From Gracilibacillus sp. YIM 98692 (GTDB lineage Bacteria > Bacillota > Bacilli > Bacillales > Amphibacillaceae), in the NCBI RefSeq assembly GCF_010993965.1, contig NZ_WIXM01000007.1, positions 107,323 to 171,322 on the forward strand: a stretch of 64,000 bases of DNA, given 5' to 3'. The number at the start of each line of letters is the position of its first letter. Position 1 is the stretch's first letter. The position numbers and the translations under genes are program-made. Below, piece by piece: positions 1-8,406 of the stretch. The notes under the pieces were generated by a model. That model made no database searches. It was not told the origin of the DNA and saw only the letters and a list, made by a program, of their open reading frames with translations.

Positions 1-970
1 TATTACGCCTGCGAATTTCATCTGCACAGTACTTAGCAGCTTTTTGATTGATTTCCAAAACCGTTCGCTGCTTACTTTGTTTACTTTTAAATTGGCTGCT
101 ATCTATATCAATGACCGTTAATCCTTCTGTTTGTTCAATCATCAAACATAAACCTTCTTTTGTTTTAACCAATGGTGATAGGAGTTGATCAAACAATTGG
201 TCCAAATCCCCTTCTTCTATTTGAGGCATTTGCTGTTTCGATTCCATACGTATTGCCAGCTGTGGAAATAATTGTTTGCTTGATTTCATCACTTTTGGCT
301 GATCAAAAATTATATTATCTAATGGCTTATGCTGATACTGATTCAGCATTTGTTCTGGAATGACAGATTGCCTATACAAGCAAGCAGGAGGAGATTTTAT
401 TTCAGCCCAATGAAGATAAGATTCCCATTTTTCTCTCTGAGATACTAGCTCTTGCTGCAATTCAGCTAAAGTTAGTTCGGCACTATTGGTTCTTAAAATC
501 ACACCTTCTGGATAAGACAATAAAGGAGCTGTAGAAACCTCTAATTCATGACGTTTTCGAGAGAGAATTTTTTTCGAGCATGCTATATAATCGCTAAATG
601 GTAAATAAACCAGTGACGTACCTGGTAGTGCAATATTAGCCGTAAGCTTTGGCCCTTTATCTTGATAACTTTCTTTTACAATTTGAACAATGATGTCAGC
701 CCCTTCTGTAAGAACAGAACTCCATCTACGGCCATTCAGCTTAGATGGAGGAATTTCTCTCTTCGGGAGAAATCCAACCTTTTTTCCGCCAATATCAATA
801 AAAGCAGCTTCTACTTGTTCATCAACATTGCGAACTTTCCCAAGATAAATAGATCCAACATTCTCCCCATTGTTTAATTCTCTATCTATTTGTATATCTT
901 TTACTTTTTGGTTTTCTATATATAATCCTACTTTTTCGGACAATTTTGTTTGAAAATATAAAATGCCCAT
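1..970 (-). CDS. rng: Ribonuclease G, RNase E/G family (3' end cut by window edge)
   Basis: The reading frame stays open from the ATG at 970 to the window edge, giving about 323 N-terminal residues. Residues about 35-75 form an S1-like RNA-binding segment (GSIYLGKVRNV, AAFIDIGGKKVGFLP). Further on, TEGLTVIDIDSSQFKS matches the region of the RNase E/G catalytic core that carries a metal-binding Asp. The family cuts single-stranded RNA and matures 5S/16S rRNA in other bacteria. It lies 24 bp downstream of spoIVFB on the same strand, so the two are probably cotranscribed. The C-terminal zinc-link and any extension are outside the window. Family assignment is firm; the role in this organism is inferred. 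Confidence 0.85.
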   Translation of the reverse strand, partial: MGILYFQTKLSEKVGLYIENQKVKDIQIDRELNNGENVGSIYLGKVRNVDEQVEAAFIDIGGKKVGFLPKREIPPSKLNGRRWSSVLTEGADIIVQIVKESYQDKGPKLTANIALPGTSLVYLPFSDYIACSKKILSRKRHELEVSTAPLLSYPEGVILRTNSAELTLAELQQELVSQREKWESYLHWAEIKSPPACLYRQSVIPEQMLNQYQHKPLDNIIFDQPKVMKSSKQLFPQLAIRMESKQQMPQIEEGDLDQLFDQLLSPLVKTKEGLCLMIEQTEGLTVIDIDSSQFKSKQSKQRTVLEINQKAAKYCADEIRRRN

Positions 971-994
971 AGTGTTATGATCACCCTAACTTCA

Positions 995-1855
995 TTACTC
1001 AACCATCTCTCCAATGCTTACTTGATGCAACTTTTCTTCAAAAAAAGCAAATAGACAGTCCTTCTCTGATATATATTGAATCATCGATGGATTTTTATTA
1101 TTTTTAATTGCAATGATATGATAACAATCTCTGCGAAAGCGAGGGAAAACATCTGAGAGTAATTGTTCCTCTTCAGCAAAAACAAGCTTCTCCCGACCAT
1201 AATGAGGAGAACTGCAATGTTTATCCCACAAAAAACGCCACCATCTAAAATGTCTCTTTTTCCATTCTAATCGATTTTCCCAAAATAAAAAAATCATAAG
1301 TAAGGCTAAACTTAATGATAAATAATCCAATAAATAAACGATAACCAAACAAATCAAGATAGAACTGCATGATAAGATTAATGTAATTTGACGTGCCTGT
1401 TTATAAGGAATTAACCGATCCCATAATAATTGCAGAATTCTTCCACCATCTAGGGGCCATATTGGTAATAAATTCCCAATTAATATAAAAGCATTATATT
1501 GCCACGCTAGGGAAATAACTGAATCCGAAAGAATACCTGTATCTTTTGCTAAATACAAGAATAAAAAAATAAATATATGTTGAAGAGGACCTGCTATGGT
1601 AACTAACCACTCTTCTTTTATCGGTCTAGTTCCATATTCATCAGTCTCCATGACCCCTCCAAAAATCCATAAAAAAATGCGCCTAATTCGCCAATGAAAC
1701 AAACGGGCGCAAACATAATGTCCTAATTCATGAATCAGAACAATAGAAAAAATAATGGAAAATTCAATGAACATCCCCGTAAAGGAAGCAACAATAAAGA
1801 AAAAGACGACAATGGGGTGAATATGAATGGGCGGCAGCACTCTAAGGCTGTTCAT
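995..1855 (-). CDS. spoIVFB: Stage IV sporulation metalloprotease SpoIVFB (site-2 protease family M50)
   Basis: This is a multi-span membrane protein of about 286 aa. HELGH near residue 44 is the zinc-binding motif, and LLPIWPLDGGRIL further on supplies the third metal-ligand Asp of family M50. The C-terminal part is a soluble region of the kind seen in SpoIVFB. In B. subtilis SpoIVFB cuts pro-sigma-K in the outer forespore membrane and is held inactive by SpoIVFA and BofA. ATG at 1855 directly follows a TTG at 1858 that could also serve; the spacing from the GGGTGA site does not decide. The gene overlaps the end of spoIVFA, which suggests translational coupling. Confidence 0.93.
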   Translation of the reverse strand: MNSLRVLPPIHIHPIVVFFFIVASFTGMFIEFSIIFSIVLIHELGHYVCARLFHWRIRRIFLWIFGGVMETDEYGTRPIKEEWLVTIAGPLQHIFIFLFLYLAKDTGILSDSVISLAWQYNAFILIGNLLPIWPLDGGRILQLLWDRLIPYKQARQITLILSCSSILICLVIVYLLDYLSLSLALLMIFLFWENRLEWKKRHFRWWRFLWDKHCSSPHYGREKLVFAEEEQLLSDVFPRFRRDCYHIIAIKNNKNPSMIQYISEKDCLFAFFEEKLHQVSIGEMVE

Positions 1856-2618
1856 CAACTTGCATCACCCTAATCGGATCAATGAATTGCCTATTCTTTT
1901 CAATTGCGAAATACATGGACTGTTGATTTTCATCCGGAATATATGTCCCAATCGGCTGGTTTTCTTGAATGGTTTGGTACGAATATACTTCTATATCTGA
2001 CAAAAAACCGTAAATAGATTTACTTCTATCAGCATGTTGAACAATAACCGTTTTCCCCATATGTCGATCATTTCCTGCAAATAGAACAGTACCAGCTTCT
2101 ACTGCTACCACTTCTGTTTCTTGTGATGAGGAAATACGTATTCCCTCTCCATTTTCTTGGAAGGACTGACTAATTTGTCCAGATACTGGCAATGCGGTTG
2201 GTTCCACCTCTTCTTCTTTTTCTAAATCTGTTTGAATAGCAAATGGTGCACCAAATTTTGCTTGATACCATGCATTTACTGTAGCAAACGGGAATTCTTC
2301 CGTAATCGCATAGCTTGTCCATTGTCTTGGTTTTTCCATCCATTTACTGTCTATCGACATTGTTAAAACGGACACAAAAAATATAGCAGAAGCTAATACA
2401 CTCTTGAATAAGAAGGGCTTTGAAGTTGATGAGTTTTGAGAAGATCCTCCCCAACCATGCACAGGCGGAGAATACCCATGTCTCTCCTCATCCTCCATCA
2501 TGACATTTTTAATAAAAGACTTGTCCGTTGATTGTGACATCAATTTCTCTGTCGCCTGTTTTCTCTCCTGTTTACGACGATGAATGTTTTTTCTAATTTG
2601 TGCTAAGTTTTTTCTCAT
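1842..2618 (-). CDS. spoIVFA: Stage IV sporulation protein SpoIVFA (degenerate LytM/M23 domain)
   Basis: The 258-aa protein has a basic, charged N-terminus, one membrane span (about residues 73-90, FLFKSVLASAIFFVSVLT) and a C-terminal M23-like beta domain (AGTVLFAGNDRHMGKTVIVQHAD). The usual zinc ligands are not visible: no HxGxD-type start, and SIYGFLSD where HxH would be. A non-catalytic fold is therefore likely, as in known SpoIVFA. It tethers and inhibits SpoIVFB until a signal from the forespore arrives. It is the first gene of the spoIVF operon, with a sigma-E-like promoter at 2653-2681. Confidence 0.92.
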   Translation of the reverse strand: MRKNLAQIRKNIHRRKQERKQATEKLMSQSTDKSFIKNVMMEDEERHGYSPPVHGWGGSSQNSSTSKPFLFKSVLASAIFFVSVLTMSIDSKWMEKPRQWTSYAITEEFPFATVNAWYQAKFGAPFAIQTDLEKEEEVEPTALPVSGQISQSFQENGEGIRISSSQETEVVAVEAGTVLFAGNDRHMGKTVIVQHADRSKSIYGFLSDIEVYSYQTIQENQPIGTYIPDENQQSMYFAIEKNRQFIDPIRVMQVDEQP

Positions 2619-2652
2619 GGCCTACTCACATTCCTTTATTAAGGTTTGTACC

Positions 2653-2681
2653 ATTCTATGTGAGTAACACAATAATTATGA
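2653..2681 (-). promoter_or_regulatory. Candidate sigma-E promoter of the spoIVFA-spoIVFB operon
   Basis: On the minus strand, TCATAAT (2681-2675) and CATAGAAT (2660-2653) are separated by exactly 14 bp. They match the mother-cell sigma-E consensus (KMATATT, N14, CATACAMT) with one mismatch in each box. The site ends about 35 bp before the spoIVFA start. B. subtilis spoIVF is known to be sigma-E controlled. The assignment here is by motif only. Confidence 0.5.
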
Positions 2682-2716
2682 TGCGCTTCCTTGATAGTCA
2701 CACAAAAAGATAAGCA

Positions 2717-3200
2717 GTTTTCTAAAAGATTGTTGCTGTTAAAATAAAACCTATTGGACAGTAGCTATAAAATATGACGTAAGCAGAGAAAATTTGTGAT
2801 AATAAAGTAAATGTAGCGAGACTATTTATCGACGCAGCTGAAATATACTCGCTTTCCGTGGGCTCACCACGAGCCTCCTCGCTCACCAAAACCGTTCGCT
2901 GTGGGGTCTCTTAGGATCGCTTTCCCACAGGAGTCTCGCATATTCCAGCTGCTGTTACGATTATGAAACATCATTGTTGAACCACTGTACATCCTACACA
3001 TGAAGATAATCAGTACATACTAGCGAAGGAAATATACGTAGACTCCTGCGGGAAAAGCAACAGCTGAAGATCCCGCAGGAAGCGATTTTTGCTTCCGAGG
3101 AAGCTGAAGCGTTGCCCGCGGAAAGCGAAGTATATTTCCGAAGCGTTATTTAATCGCTCCCTCACAGTATTGCGCTGTTTTGTTCCACTGTACAGTGAAT
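2717..3200. repeat. Compound GC-rich intergenic repeat: two inverted copies of a ~120-bp element
   Basis: This stretch is clearly richer in G+C than its surroundings. Two copies of the same element stand in opposite orientation, at about 2841-2957 and 3020-3150. Both carry recognisable forms of AAATATACTTCGCTTTCC and of CCGCAGGAGTCT. Positions 3095-3146 are identical over 52 bp to 28060-28111. The left flank motif gttttctaaaagattgtt (2717-2734) also recurs at 27879-27896, and the right flank (cagtattgcgc, about 3165) recurs near 28132. No credible gene lies inside. It resembles the palindromic intergenic repeats common in Bacillaceae genomes. How it moves is not visible. Confidence 0.75.
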
Positions 3201-3268
3201 AAGGGAAAAGAACCAAAAGATAGAATACAGTCGTGATCATAATATAGAATTAAGAGTTTCTTAGCTAA

Positions 3269-3299
3269 AAAAGAACTGCCTCAATGAGCCAGTTCTTTT
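3269..3299 (-). terminator. Terminator after minD
   Basis: A 10-bp stem (AAAAGAACTG / CAGTTCTTTT) with a short loop lies directly downstream of the minD stop. It should end the radC-independent mreB-mreC-mreD-minC-minD transcript. Confidence 0.7.
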
Positions 3300-3305
3300 A
3301 CTACT

Positions 3306-4103
3306 TTATTTTGCTAATCCAAATACTTTTTTGATTTTATCCATGAACCCTGGTTTTTCTTCTAATGACAATAGCGGGACAGACTCTCCTAATATTCTCC
3401 GCGCTATATTACGATAAGCAATGGATGCTCGTGTGTTTGGCTGAAAAGCCACTGGCTCCCCGTGATTGGAAGCTTTAATGACATCATCATCATCTGCCAC
3501 AATACCTAATAAATCGATAGATAGCACTTGTACAATTTCATCTACATCTAACATATCCCCATTTTTCATCATGTGGTTACGAATACGATTAATGATCAAG
3601 TGAGGTGGTTCAATATCTTCCTGCTCAAGTAAGCCAATAATACGATCTGCATCCCTTACACTCGATTTTTCTGGGGTTGTCACCACTAATGCTTTATCTG
3701 CTCCTACTACTGCATTTTTATACCCTTGTTCAATTCCAGCCGGACAATCTATTAATATGTAATCATAATCAGGCTTTAATTGATTAATAACCTCAATCAT
3801 TCCTTCTGGCGTTAATGAAGACTTATCGCTTGTTTGTGCAGCTGGCAGCAAATATAAGCAGTCAAACCTTTTATCTTTAATTAATGCTTGTGATACTTTG
3901 CAACGTTCTTCTAGTACATCTACAATGTCATAGATAATACGATTCTCAAGCCCCATAATCACATCTAAATTGCGTAAGCCAATATCTGTATCTATCAAAC
4001 ATACCTTTTTATCTAAAAGTGCTAAAGCAGTACCTAAATTAGCAGTAGTTGTTGTCTTACCAACCCCACCTTTTCCAGACGTGATAACAATTGCTTCACC
4101 CAT
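3306..4103 (-). CDS. minD: Septum site-determining ATPase MinD
   Basis: The 265-aa protein is a deviant Walker ATPase with KGGVGKTT at residues about 10-17 and the ParA/MinD switch region IDCPAG. The C-terminus (GFMDKIKKVFGLAK) is the amphipathic membrane-targeting helix. MinD carries MinC to the membrane and blocks division at the poles. I start it at the ATG at 4103, because the B. subtilis protein begins MGEAIVITSGKGG and AAAGGAGA sits at the right distance upstream; a longer frame from 4127 lacks both. The start overlaps the end of minC by 8 bp. Confidence 0.97.
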   Translation of the reverse strand: MGEAIVITSGKGGVGKTTTTANLGTALALLDKKVCLIDTDIGLRNLDVIMGLENRIIYDIVDVLEERCKVSQALIKDKRFDCLYLLPAAQTSDKSSLTPEGMIEVINQLKPDYDYILIDCPAGIEQGYKNAVVGADKALVVTTPEKSSVRDADRIIGLLEQEDIEPPHLIINRIRNHMMKNGDMLDVDEIVQVLSIDLLGIVADDDDVIKASNHGEPVAFQPNTRASIAYRNIARRILGESVPLLSLEEKPGFMDKIKKVFGLAK

Positions 4104-4788
4104 TGAAAATTCTCCTTTCAAAAGCATTTAGATCTGGTCGAGCCTTTGTTAGTGAACTGATTCGATCCATTATTATTTGTTCTCGTTGTTCATCGAGAAA
4201 TCCACATTCCATATGTACTCCACCTTGCTCATTATCTGGAGAACGACTTATTTTATCAGCAATTCTTAATTGGTTAGGAGCCATATAGGAAGCTGCAATA
4301 ACAGCCTCTTCATTTCCATCTACTCCTGCATGAGCTATTCCTCGTAAATTTCCCATTACAAAAATATTACCCGAGGCGATCACCTTACCACCAGGATTTA
4401 CATCACCCACTAATAGCAAATCTCCATTAACATGTAAAACTTGCCCCGATCTCACGATTTTATTATGTAACCGAATCTCGGTATCTTCTTTCCATTCTAA
4501 TGCCTCTGTTTTTAAGATTACATTGGAAACGATTTGATCTACTACTAATTTATTTTGCTTCCGGATCACTTCACGAAGTTGACTTTCCTGCTCACCATTT
4601 AAATAACGATTCCCCAGTTCAACCTTTACCGTAATCATTGGTTCATCTTCGGCGAAATGATGTGATGTTAAAATGTCATGCAACTCTTTTAACAAATTTT
4701 CAAATGAACAAGTGTCATCCATAAATAGTGTGAGACCATCTCTTGTCCCTTTTATTGTAATCCTTTGGTTAGTTTGGTTAGCTGACAC
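4096..4788 (-). CDS. minC: Septum site-determining protein MinC
   Basis: This is a 230-aa FtsZ-assembly inhibitor. The N-terminal domain (ITIKGTRDGLTLFMDD) is followed by the beta-helical MinC C-terminal domain with the GDVNPGGKVIASGNIFVMGNLRG motif series and AASYMAPNQLRIAD, which binds MinD. It lies 57 bp downstream of mreD and overlaps minD, as in the B. subtilis mreBCD-minCD operon. Length and motifs are normal. Confidence 0.95.
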   Translation of the reverse strand: MSANQTNQRITIKGTRDGLTLFMDDTCSFENLLKELHDILTSHHFAEDEPMITVKVELGNRYLNGEQESQLREVIRKQNKLVVDQIVSNVILKTEALEWKEDTEIRLHNKIVRSGQVLHVNGDLLLVGDVNPGGKVIASGNIFVMGNLRGIAHAGVDGNEEAVIAASYMAPNQLRIADKISRSPDNEQGGVHMECGFLDEQREQIIMDRISSLTKARPDLNAFERRIFNG

Positions 4789-4845
4789 GATCTACTCAAC
4801 CCCTTATTACGACTACCCTTCACCTATCTACCATGTAATAGATTG

Positions 4846-5391
4846 CTACCCTTTTCTATCAAACATAATGGCTGACCATTTTTTTAAACGCTTGTTAAAA
4901 AACAAGTAGAAAAGAGGACTAAATAAAATATTCCAAATAAATGTTGGTATTAAACGATTTTTCCAATAAACTTGCCATATTTGATCATGTACTTGAATAA
5001 TATTATATAAGAAATAAGCTAATATGTCTGTTGCCAAGATTCCCATTATACTTATTAACATGACAACTAAAAAATTCGCATGCAATAGCTTCATTATTTC
5101 TCTTACCACATAGATAACTGACGCATAAACAAAAAGGTATATTCCTAGTATATCCGTATATATTAAATCTATTGTGAAGCCAAATAAAACAGCAAAAGCT
5201 AGACCATAGTATGTATGACTTCGATCAAAAAAAACGGTTATATATACAAGGAAAAGAAATAGAAAATGAGGGGTAATAGACTTACTTTCTAAATAGTCTA
5301 TCATATGTAGCACATTTAGGGATATAGTTCCTTCTAAAACGACCATGATGACACAAATAAAGGCAAGAGAAAACGGAATGATACGCATCAT
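4846..5391 (-). CDS. mreD: Rod shape-determining membrane protein MreD
   Basis: The 181-aa protein is almost entirely hydrophobic, with five or six predicted spans. Sequence similarity in MreD is always weak; the call rests on size, topology and position directly after mreC. Its ATG (5391) overlaps the mreC stop codon by 4 bp (ATGA). MreD works with MreC and MreB in the elongasome that inserts lateral cell wall. Confidence 0.9.
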   Translation of the reverse strand: MMRIIPFSLAFICVIMVVLEGTISLNVLHMIDYLESKSITPHFLFLFLVYITVFFDRSHTYYGLAFAVLFGFTIDLIYTDILGIYLFVYASVIYVVREIMKLLHANFLVVMLISIMGILATDILAYFLYNIIQVHDQIWQVYWKNRLIPTFIWNILFSPLFYLFFNKRLKKWSAIMFDRKG

Positions 5392-6269
5392 GTATCCTCC
5401 TCCTCCTCTGCGTTCTCTTCCTCAGTTGTCATCATACGATCGATTACCATAACATGCTGCACTTCGTCCAATTTTGCGGATGGCTCTACATATGCGATAG
5501 AAGTTAACTCATAACGATCCACCCCAACCTCTTTTACTTTTCCTATTTCCAACCCTTTTGGAAATACACCGCCAAGTCCTGATGAGAAAACAACTTGTCC
5601 TGATTCTAAATCTGGATCATTCTCGTTCATTTCTAATAACAGCAAATCCCTTTCCTCATCATAATCGACGATAAAACCCGATATATCTCGCTTTTGGTCA
5701 TCCTGAAACACATTAACGGATATCCGATTGGATCGATTAAATCCATTTAATAAAAGTACAGTAGAGGTAAAGGGCGATGCTGTTTGTACTTTCCCTATCA
5801 TGCCCTCTCCAGTAATGACCGCCATATTAGCCTCGACACCATCTTGTTGCCCCTTATTAATGGTTATTTGCTTAAACCATTGATCCTTGCTCCTAGCCAT
5901 TACAGAGGCATGAATGGTTGTAAAATTCATTAAAAAATCAGACTCTGTTTTATCCAAAGCTAATTCTAACTCCTCAATTTCTTTGGATAATTCTTGATTT
6001 TCGTATTCCAGCTTTCTTAATTCTTCTAATCTTGTTTTCAATATTTGATTTTCTTTATAAACATTTTTTATTTCTTTTATATTAGAAGTAATGTTTGTTG
6101 TGAAAGTTATAGGCTTATTCACAATCGCTTGGAACCAACCCACCGTATCATGGACAAAATCTTCTGCTACCGTCAAGTTGGTTCGTTCTCTTAACGAAAA
6201 GCCGATTATACCAACTAAAATAATCAATGAAATAAGCAAAACAAATAATTTTTTCTTCCTAAAAAACAT
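5388..6269 (-). CDS. mreC: Rod shape-determining protein MreC
   Basis: The 293-aa protein has one N-terminal span (LFVLLISLIILVGIIGFSL), a coiled coil (about residues 70-110, rich in E/K/L) and the MreC double beta-barrel region (GMIGKVQTASPFTSTVLLL, SGLGGVFPKGLEIGKV). The C-terminal tail is strongly acidic (TEEENAEEEED). It bridges MreB/MreD in the membrane to the cell wall synthases outside. It lies 12 bp after mreB and overlaps mreD. Confidence 0.95.
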   Translation of the reverse strand: MFFRKKKLFVLLISLIILVGIIGFSLRERTNLTVAEDFVHDTVGWFQAIVNKPITFTTNITSNIKEIKNVYKENQILKTRLEELRKLEYENQELSKEIEELELALDKTESDFLMNFTTIHASVMARSKDQWFKQITINKGQQDGVEANMAVITGEGMIGKVQTASPFTSTVLLLNGFNRSNRISVNVFQDDQKRDISGFIVDYDEERDLLLLEMNENDPDLESGQVVFSSGLGGVFPKGLEIGKVKEVGVDRYELTSIAYVEPSAKLDEVQHVMVIDRMMTTEEENAEEEEDT

Positions 6270-6281
6270 GCCAACACCTTC

Positions 6282-7322
6282 TTAATCAGATACACGCTGT
6301 GAAGAGACATTCGGATGTGACTGAAAATGTTCAATATAATCTAAAGACTTCCCTGTCCCTATCGCAACACTATCTAATGGCTCTTCCGCCACAAATACAG
6401 GCATCTTCGTCTCATCACTAATAACTTTATCTAAATTTTTCAATAACGCACCGCCACCTGATAAAACAATTCCTCTATCCATTATATCCGCCGATAATTC
6501 AGGTGGTGTTCTTTCTAATGTATTTTTTACTGCTTCCACAATAGCATCAACTGTATCCTTTAATGATAAATTAATTTCAGAGGCTTTAATAGAGATTGTT
6601 TTTGGTAACCCAGTCAGTAAATCCCTTCCTCTAATTTCCATCGTTACATCATCTTCTGAAGGGCGTGCTTCACCGATATCCATTTTGATCGATTCAGCAG
6701 ACCTTTCTCCAATCATGAGATTATATGTTTTCCTAATATATTGAATAATCGCATCATCCATATCATCACCAGCAGTACGGATAGATTTGCTTGTTACAAT
6801 ACCACCAAGTGATATAACTGCAACCTCTGTTGTTCCACCACCTATATCTACAATCATACTACCAGTTGGATCCCAAACAGGCAAACCTGCACCGATAGCT
6901 GCAGCAAATGGCTCAGCAATTGGAAAGGCATCTCGAGAACCTGCTTGCTTTGTAGCATCTAACACTGCTCTTTCTTCTACCATCGTAATCCCTGATGGCA
7001 CGCATACCATCACATTTGGTTTTTTGGCAAAAGAAGAACGATTACGTTGTGCTTGTTTAATATAGTACTTCATCATCGCAGCAGTTGTATCATAATCAGC
7101 GATAACTCCATCTTTCATTGGACGAATGACAGATATATTTCCAGGTGTACGACCGATCATATTTTTGGCATCACTGCCAACTGCTTCAATATCCCCAGTT
7201 GTTTTATTAAGTGCCACTACAGATGGCTCTCGAACTACAATCCCTTTCCCTTTAATAAACACTAATGTATTTGCCGTACCTAAGTCTATCCCTAAATCTT
7301 GTGAAAAATTAAAAAATCCCAA
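6282..7322 (-). CDS. mreB: Actin-like rod shape protein MreB (probable TTG start)
   Basis: The 346-aa protein carries the actin-fold motifs DLGTANT (phosphate 1), [16 protein letters not shown] (phosphate 2) and [11 protein letters not shown] (adenosine). It polymerises under the membrane and organises elongation. I choose the TTG at 7322: GAGAGG lies 8-9 bases before it, and the protein then reads [15 protein letters not shown], close to the B. subtilis N-terminus. The longer frame from an ATG at 7364 has no ribosome-binding site and starts at or before the likely transcription start of the promoter at 7365-7393. Confidence 0.95.
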   Translation of the reverse strand: MGFFNFSQDLGIDLGTANTLVFIKGKGIVVREPSVVALNKTTGDIEAVGSDAKNMIGRTPGNISVIRPMKDGVIADYDTTAAMMKYYIKQAQRNRSSFAKKPNVMVCVPSGITMVEERAVLDATKQAGSRDAFPIAEPFAAAIGAGLPVWDPTGSMIVDIGGGTTEVAVISLGGIVTSKSIRTAGDDMDDAIIQYIRKTYNLMIGERSAESIKMDIGEARPSEDDVTMEIRGRDLLTGLPKTISIKASEINLSLKDTVDAIVEAVKNTLERTPPELSADIMDRGIVLSGGGALLKNLDKVISDETKMPVFVAEEPLDSVAIGTGKSLDYIEHFQSHPNVSSQRVSD

Positions 7323-7364
7323 TTTCTTCTTCCTCTCACCATTTTTACATTTTTTCCTGAACAT

Positions 7365-7393
7365 ATTCTATGCTTTTTCACAGAGCCAATCAA
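7365..7393 (-). promoter_or_regulatory. Candidate sigma-A promoter of the mreBCD-minCD operon
   Basis: On the minus strand TTGATT (7393-7388) and TAGAAT (7370-7365) are separated by 17 bp. Transcription would start near 7358, about 36 bases before the TTG start of mreB. A terminator upstream (7445-7486) separates this promoter from radC. Confidence 0.5.
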
Positions 7394-7444
7394 AAAAGTA
7401 GTATATGAGTCAGTACAACTGATTTATTATATCTCTATTCTAAC

Positions 7445-7486
7445 AATAGCGCCATTATACACACTTTCCGTGTAAATGGCGCTATT
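7445..7486 (-). terminator. Terminator after radC
   Basis: AATAGCGCCATT pairs perfectly with AATGGCGCTATT over 12 bp, and the stem can extend into ACAC/GTGT. It lies between the radC stop and the mreB promoter. It shows that mreB has its own transcript. Confidence 0.7.
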
Positions 7487-7534
7487 TATACTTGTAACTA
7501 CTATTATACTCATTTTTGAACCAAATGGATAGTC

Positions 7535-8224
7535 TTATAAATATCCTTTTTCTTTTAATGAGACAAAACGATGATCGCCAATAATTAAGTGGTCCAATAG
7601 TTCTATTCCAATTAACTTTCCACATTCTGTGAGCCTTTTGGTTACATGGATATCTTCTTGGGACGGCGAGGGATCACCTGAAGGGTGATTATGTGCACAG
7701 ATGATAGAGGCTGCCGAACGCTTTACGGCTTCGCGGAATACTTCGCGAGGGTGTACAATCGAAGCGTTTAAACTTCCTATAAAAATGGTCTGTCTATGAA
7801 CAACTTGGTTCTTTGTGTTGAGAAACATGGTGACAAAATGCTCTTGTTTTAGCGCATACATTTCTTCCATGACAAAATTAGCGCCATCTTCAGGGCTACG
7901 AATAACGTACTTCTCTTTTTCTTTAAATTGATGAATTCTTTTTCCCAATTCTACTGTTGCTAAAATATTAACTCCTTTTGCTTGTCCAATACCTTTTAAA
8001 GTCATTAACTCTTCAATCGTAACTTCTTTCAACGAGTAAAGCCCTTCAAAATGTCTCAATACCCTTTCAGCTAATTGATGTACATTTTCTTCCCGAGTAC
8101 CAGTACCTAATAAAATAGCTAAAAGCTCCTGATTAGACAAATGGTTAGGCCCAAATTCTAAGAGCCGTTCTCGCGGCCTATCCTGCTTCGGTACCTCCTT
8201 CATCGTGATCATATCATTAGACAA
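7535..8224 (-). CDS. radC: RadC family (UPF0758) JAB/MPN-domain protein
   Basis: The 229-aa protein has an N-terminal helix-hairpin-helix region (RPRERLLEFGPNHLSNQELLAILLGTG, LKGIGQAKG) and a C-terminal JAMM metalloprotease-like domain (AHNHPSGDPSPSQED, with the ExnHxHx10D layout). Despite the name, a direct DNA-repair role is not established for the family. Translation probably begins at TTG 8224, with GGAG about 10 bases upstream. Its position next to mreB matches B. subtilis, but maf, which follows it there, is absent here. Confidence 0.93.
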   Translation of the reverse strand: MSNDMITMKEVPKQDRPRERLLEFGPNHLSNQELLAILLGTGTREENVHQLAERVLRHFEGLYSLKEVTIEELMTLKGIGQAKGVNILATVELGKRIHQFKEKEKYVIRSPEDGANFVMEEMYALKQEHFVTMFLNTKNQVVHRQTIFIGSLNASIVHPREVFREAVKRSAASIICAHNHPSGDPSPSQEDIHVTKRLTECGKLIGIELLDHLIIGDHRFVSLKEKGYL

Positions 8225-8406
8225 TTTGTATCAACTCCTTTTCTTCATTTCAAACCAGGAATTTTTCCAAGTTTGATCCTCTACATTTTACAAAGAAATG
8301 GGTATTAGTACAAATTGCCTTTTTTGTCTTTTTCAACTAATACAGGATACCTTTTCTACATAATTAATGCACATTTCCTTTTATATTAAAACGAAAAAAT
8401 GAATAA

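Noticed and set aside
2821..3160. CRISPR-like array
   Set aside because: Only two inverted copies, no regular spacers and no cas genes nearby.
3010..3240. 76-codon minus-strand frame in the repeat
   Set aside because: It lies inside the GC-rich repeat, has no RBS or domain, and a similar chance frame appears in the second repeat copy.
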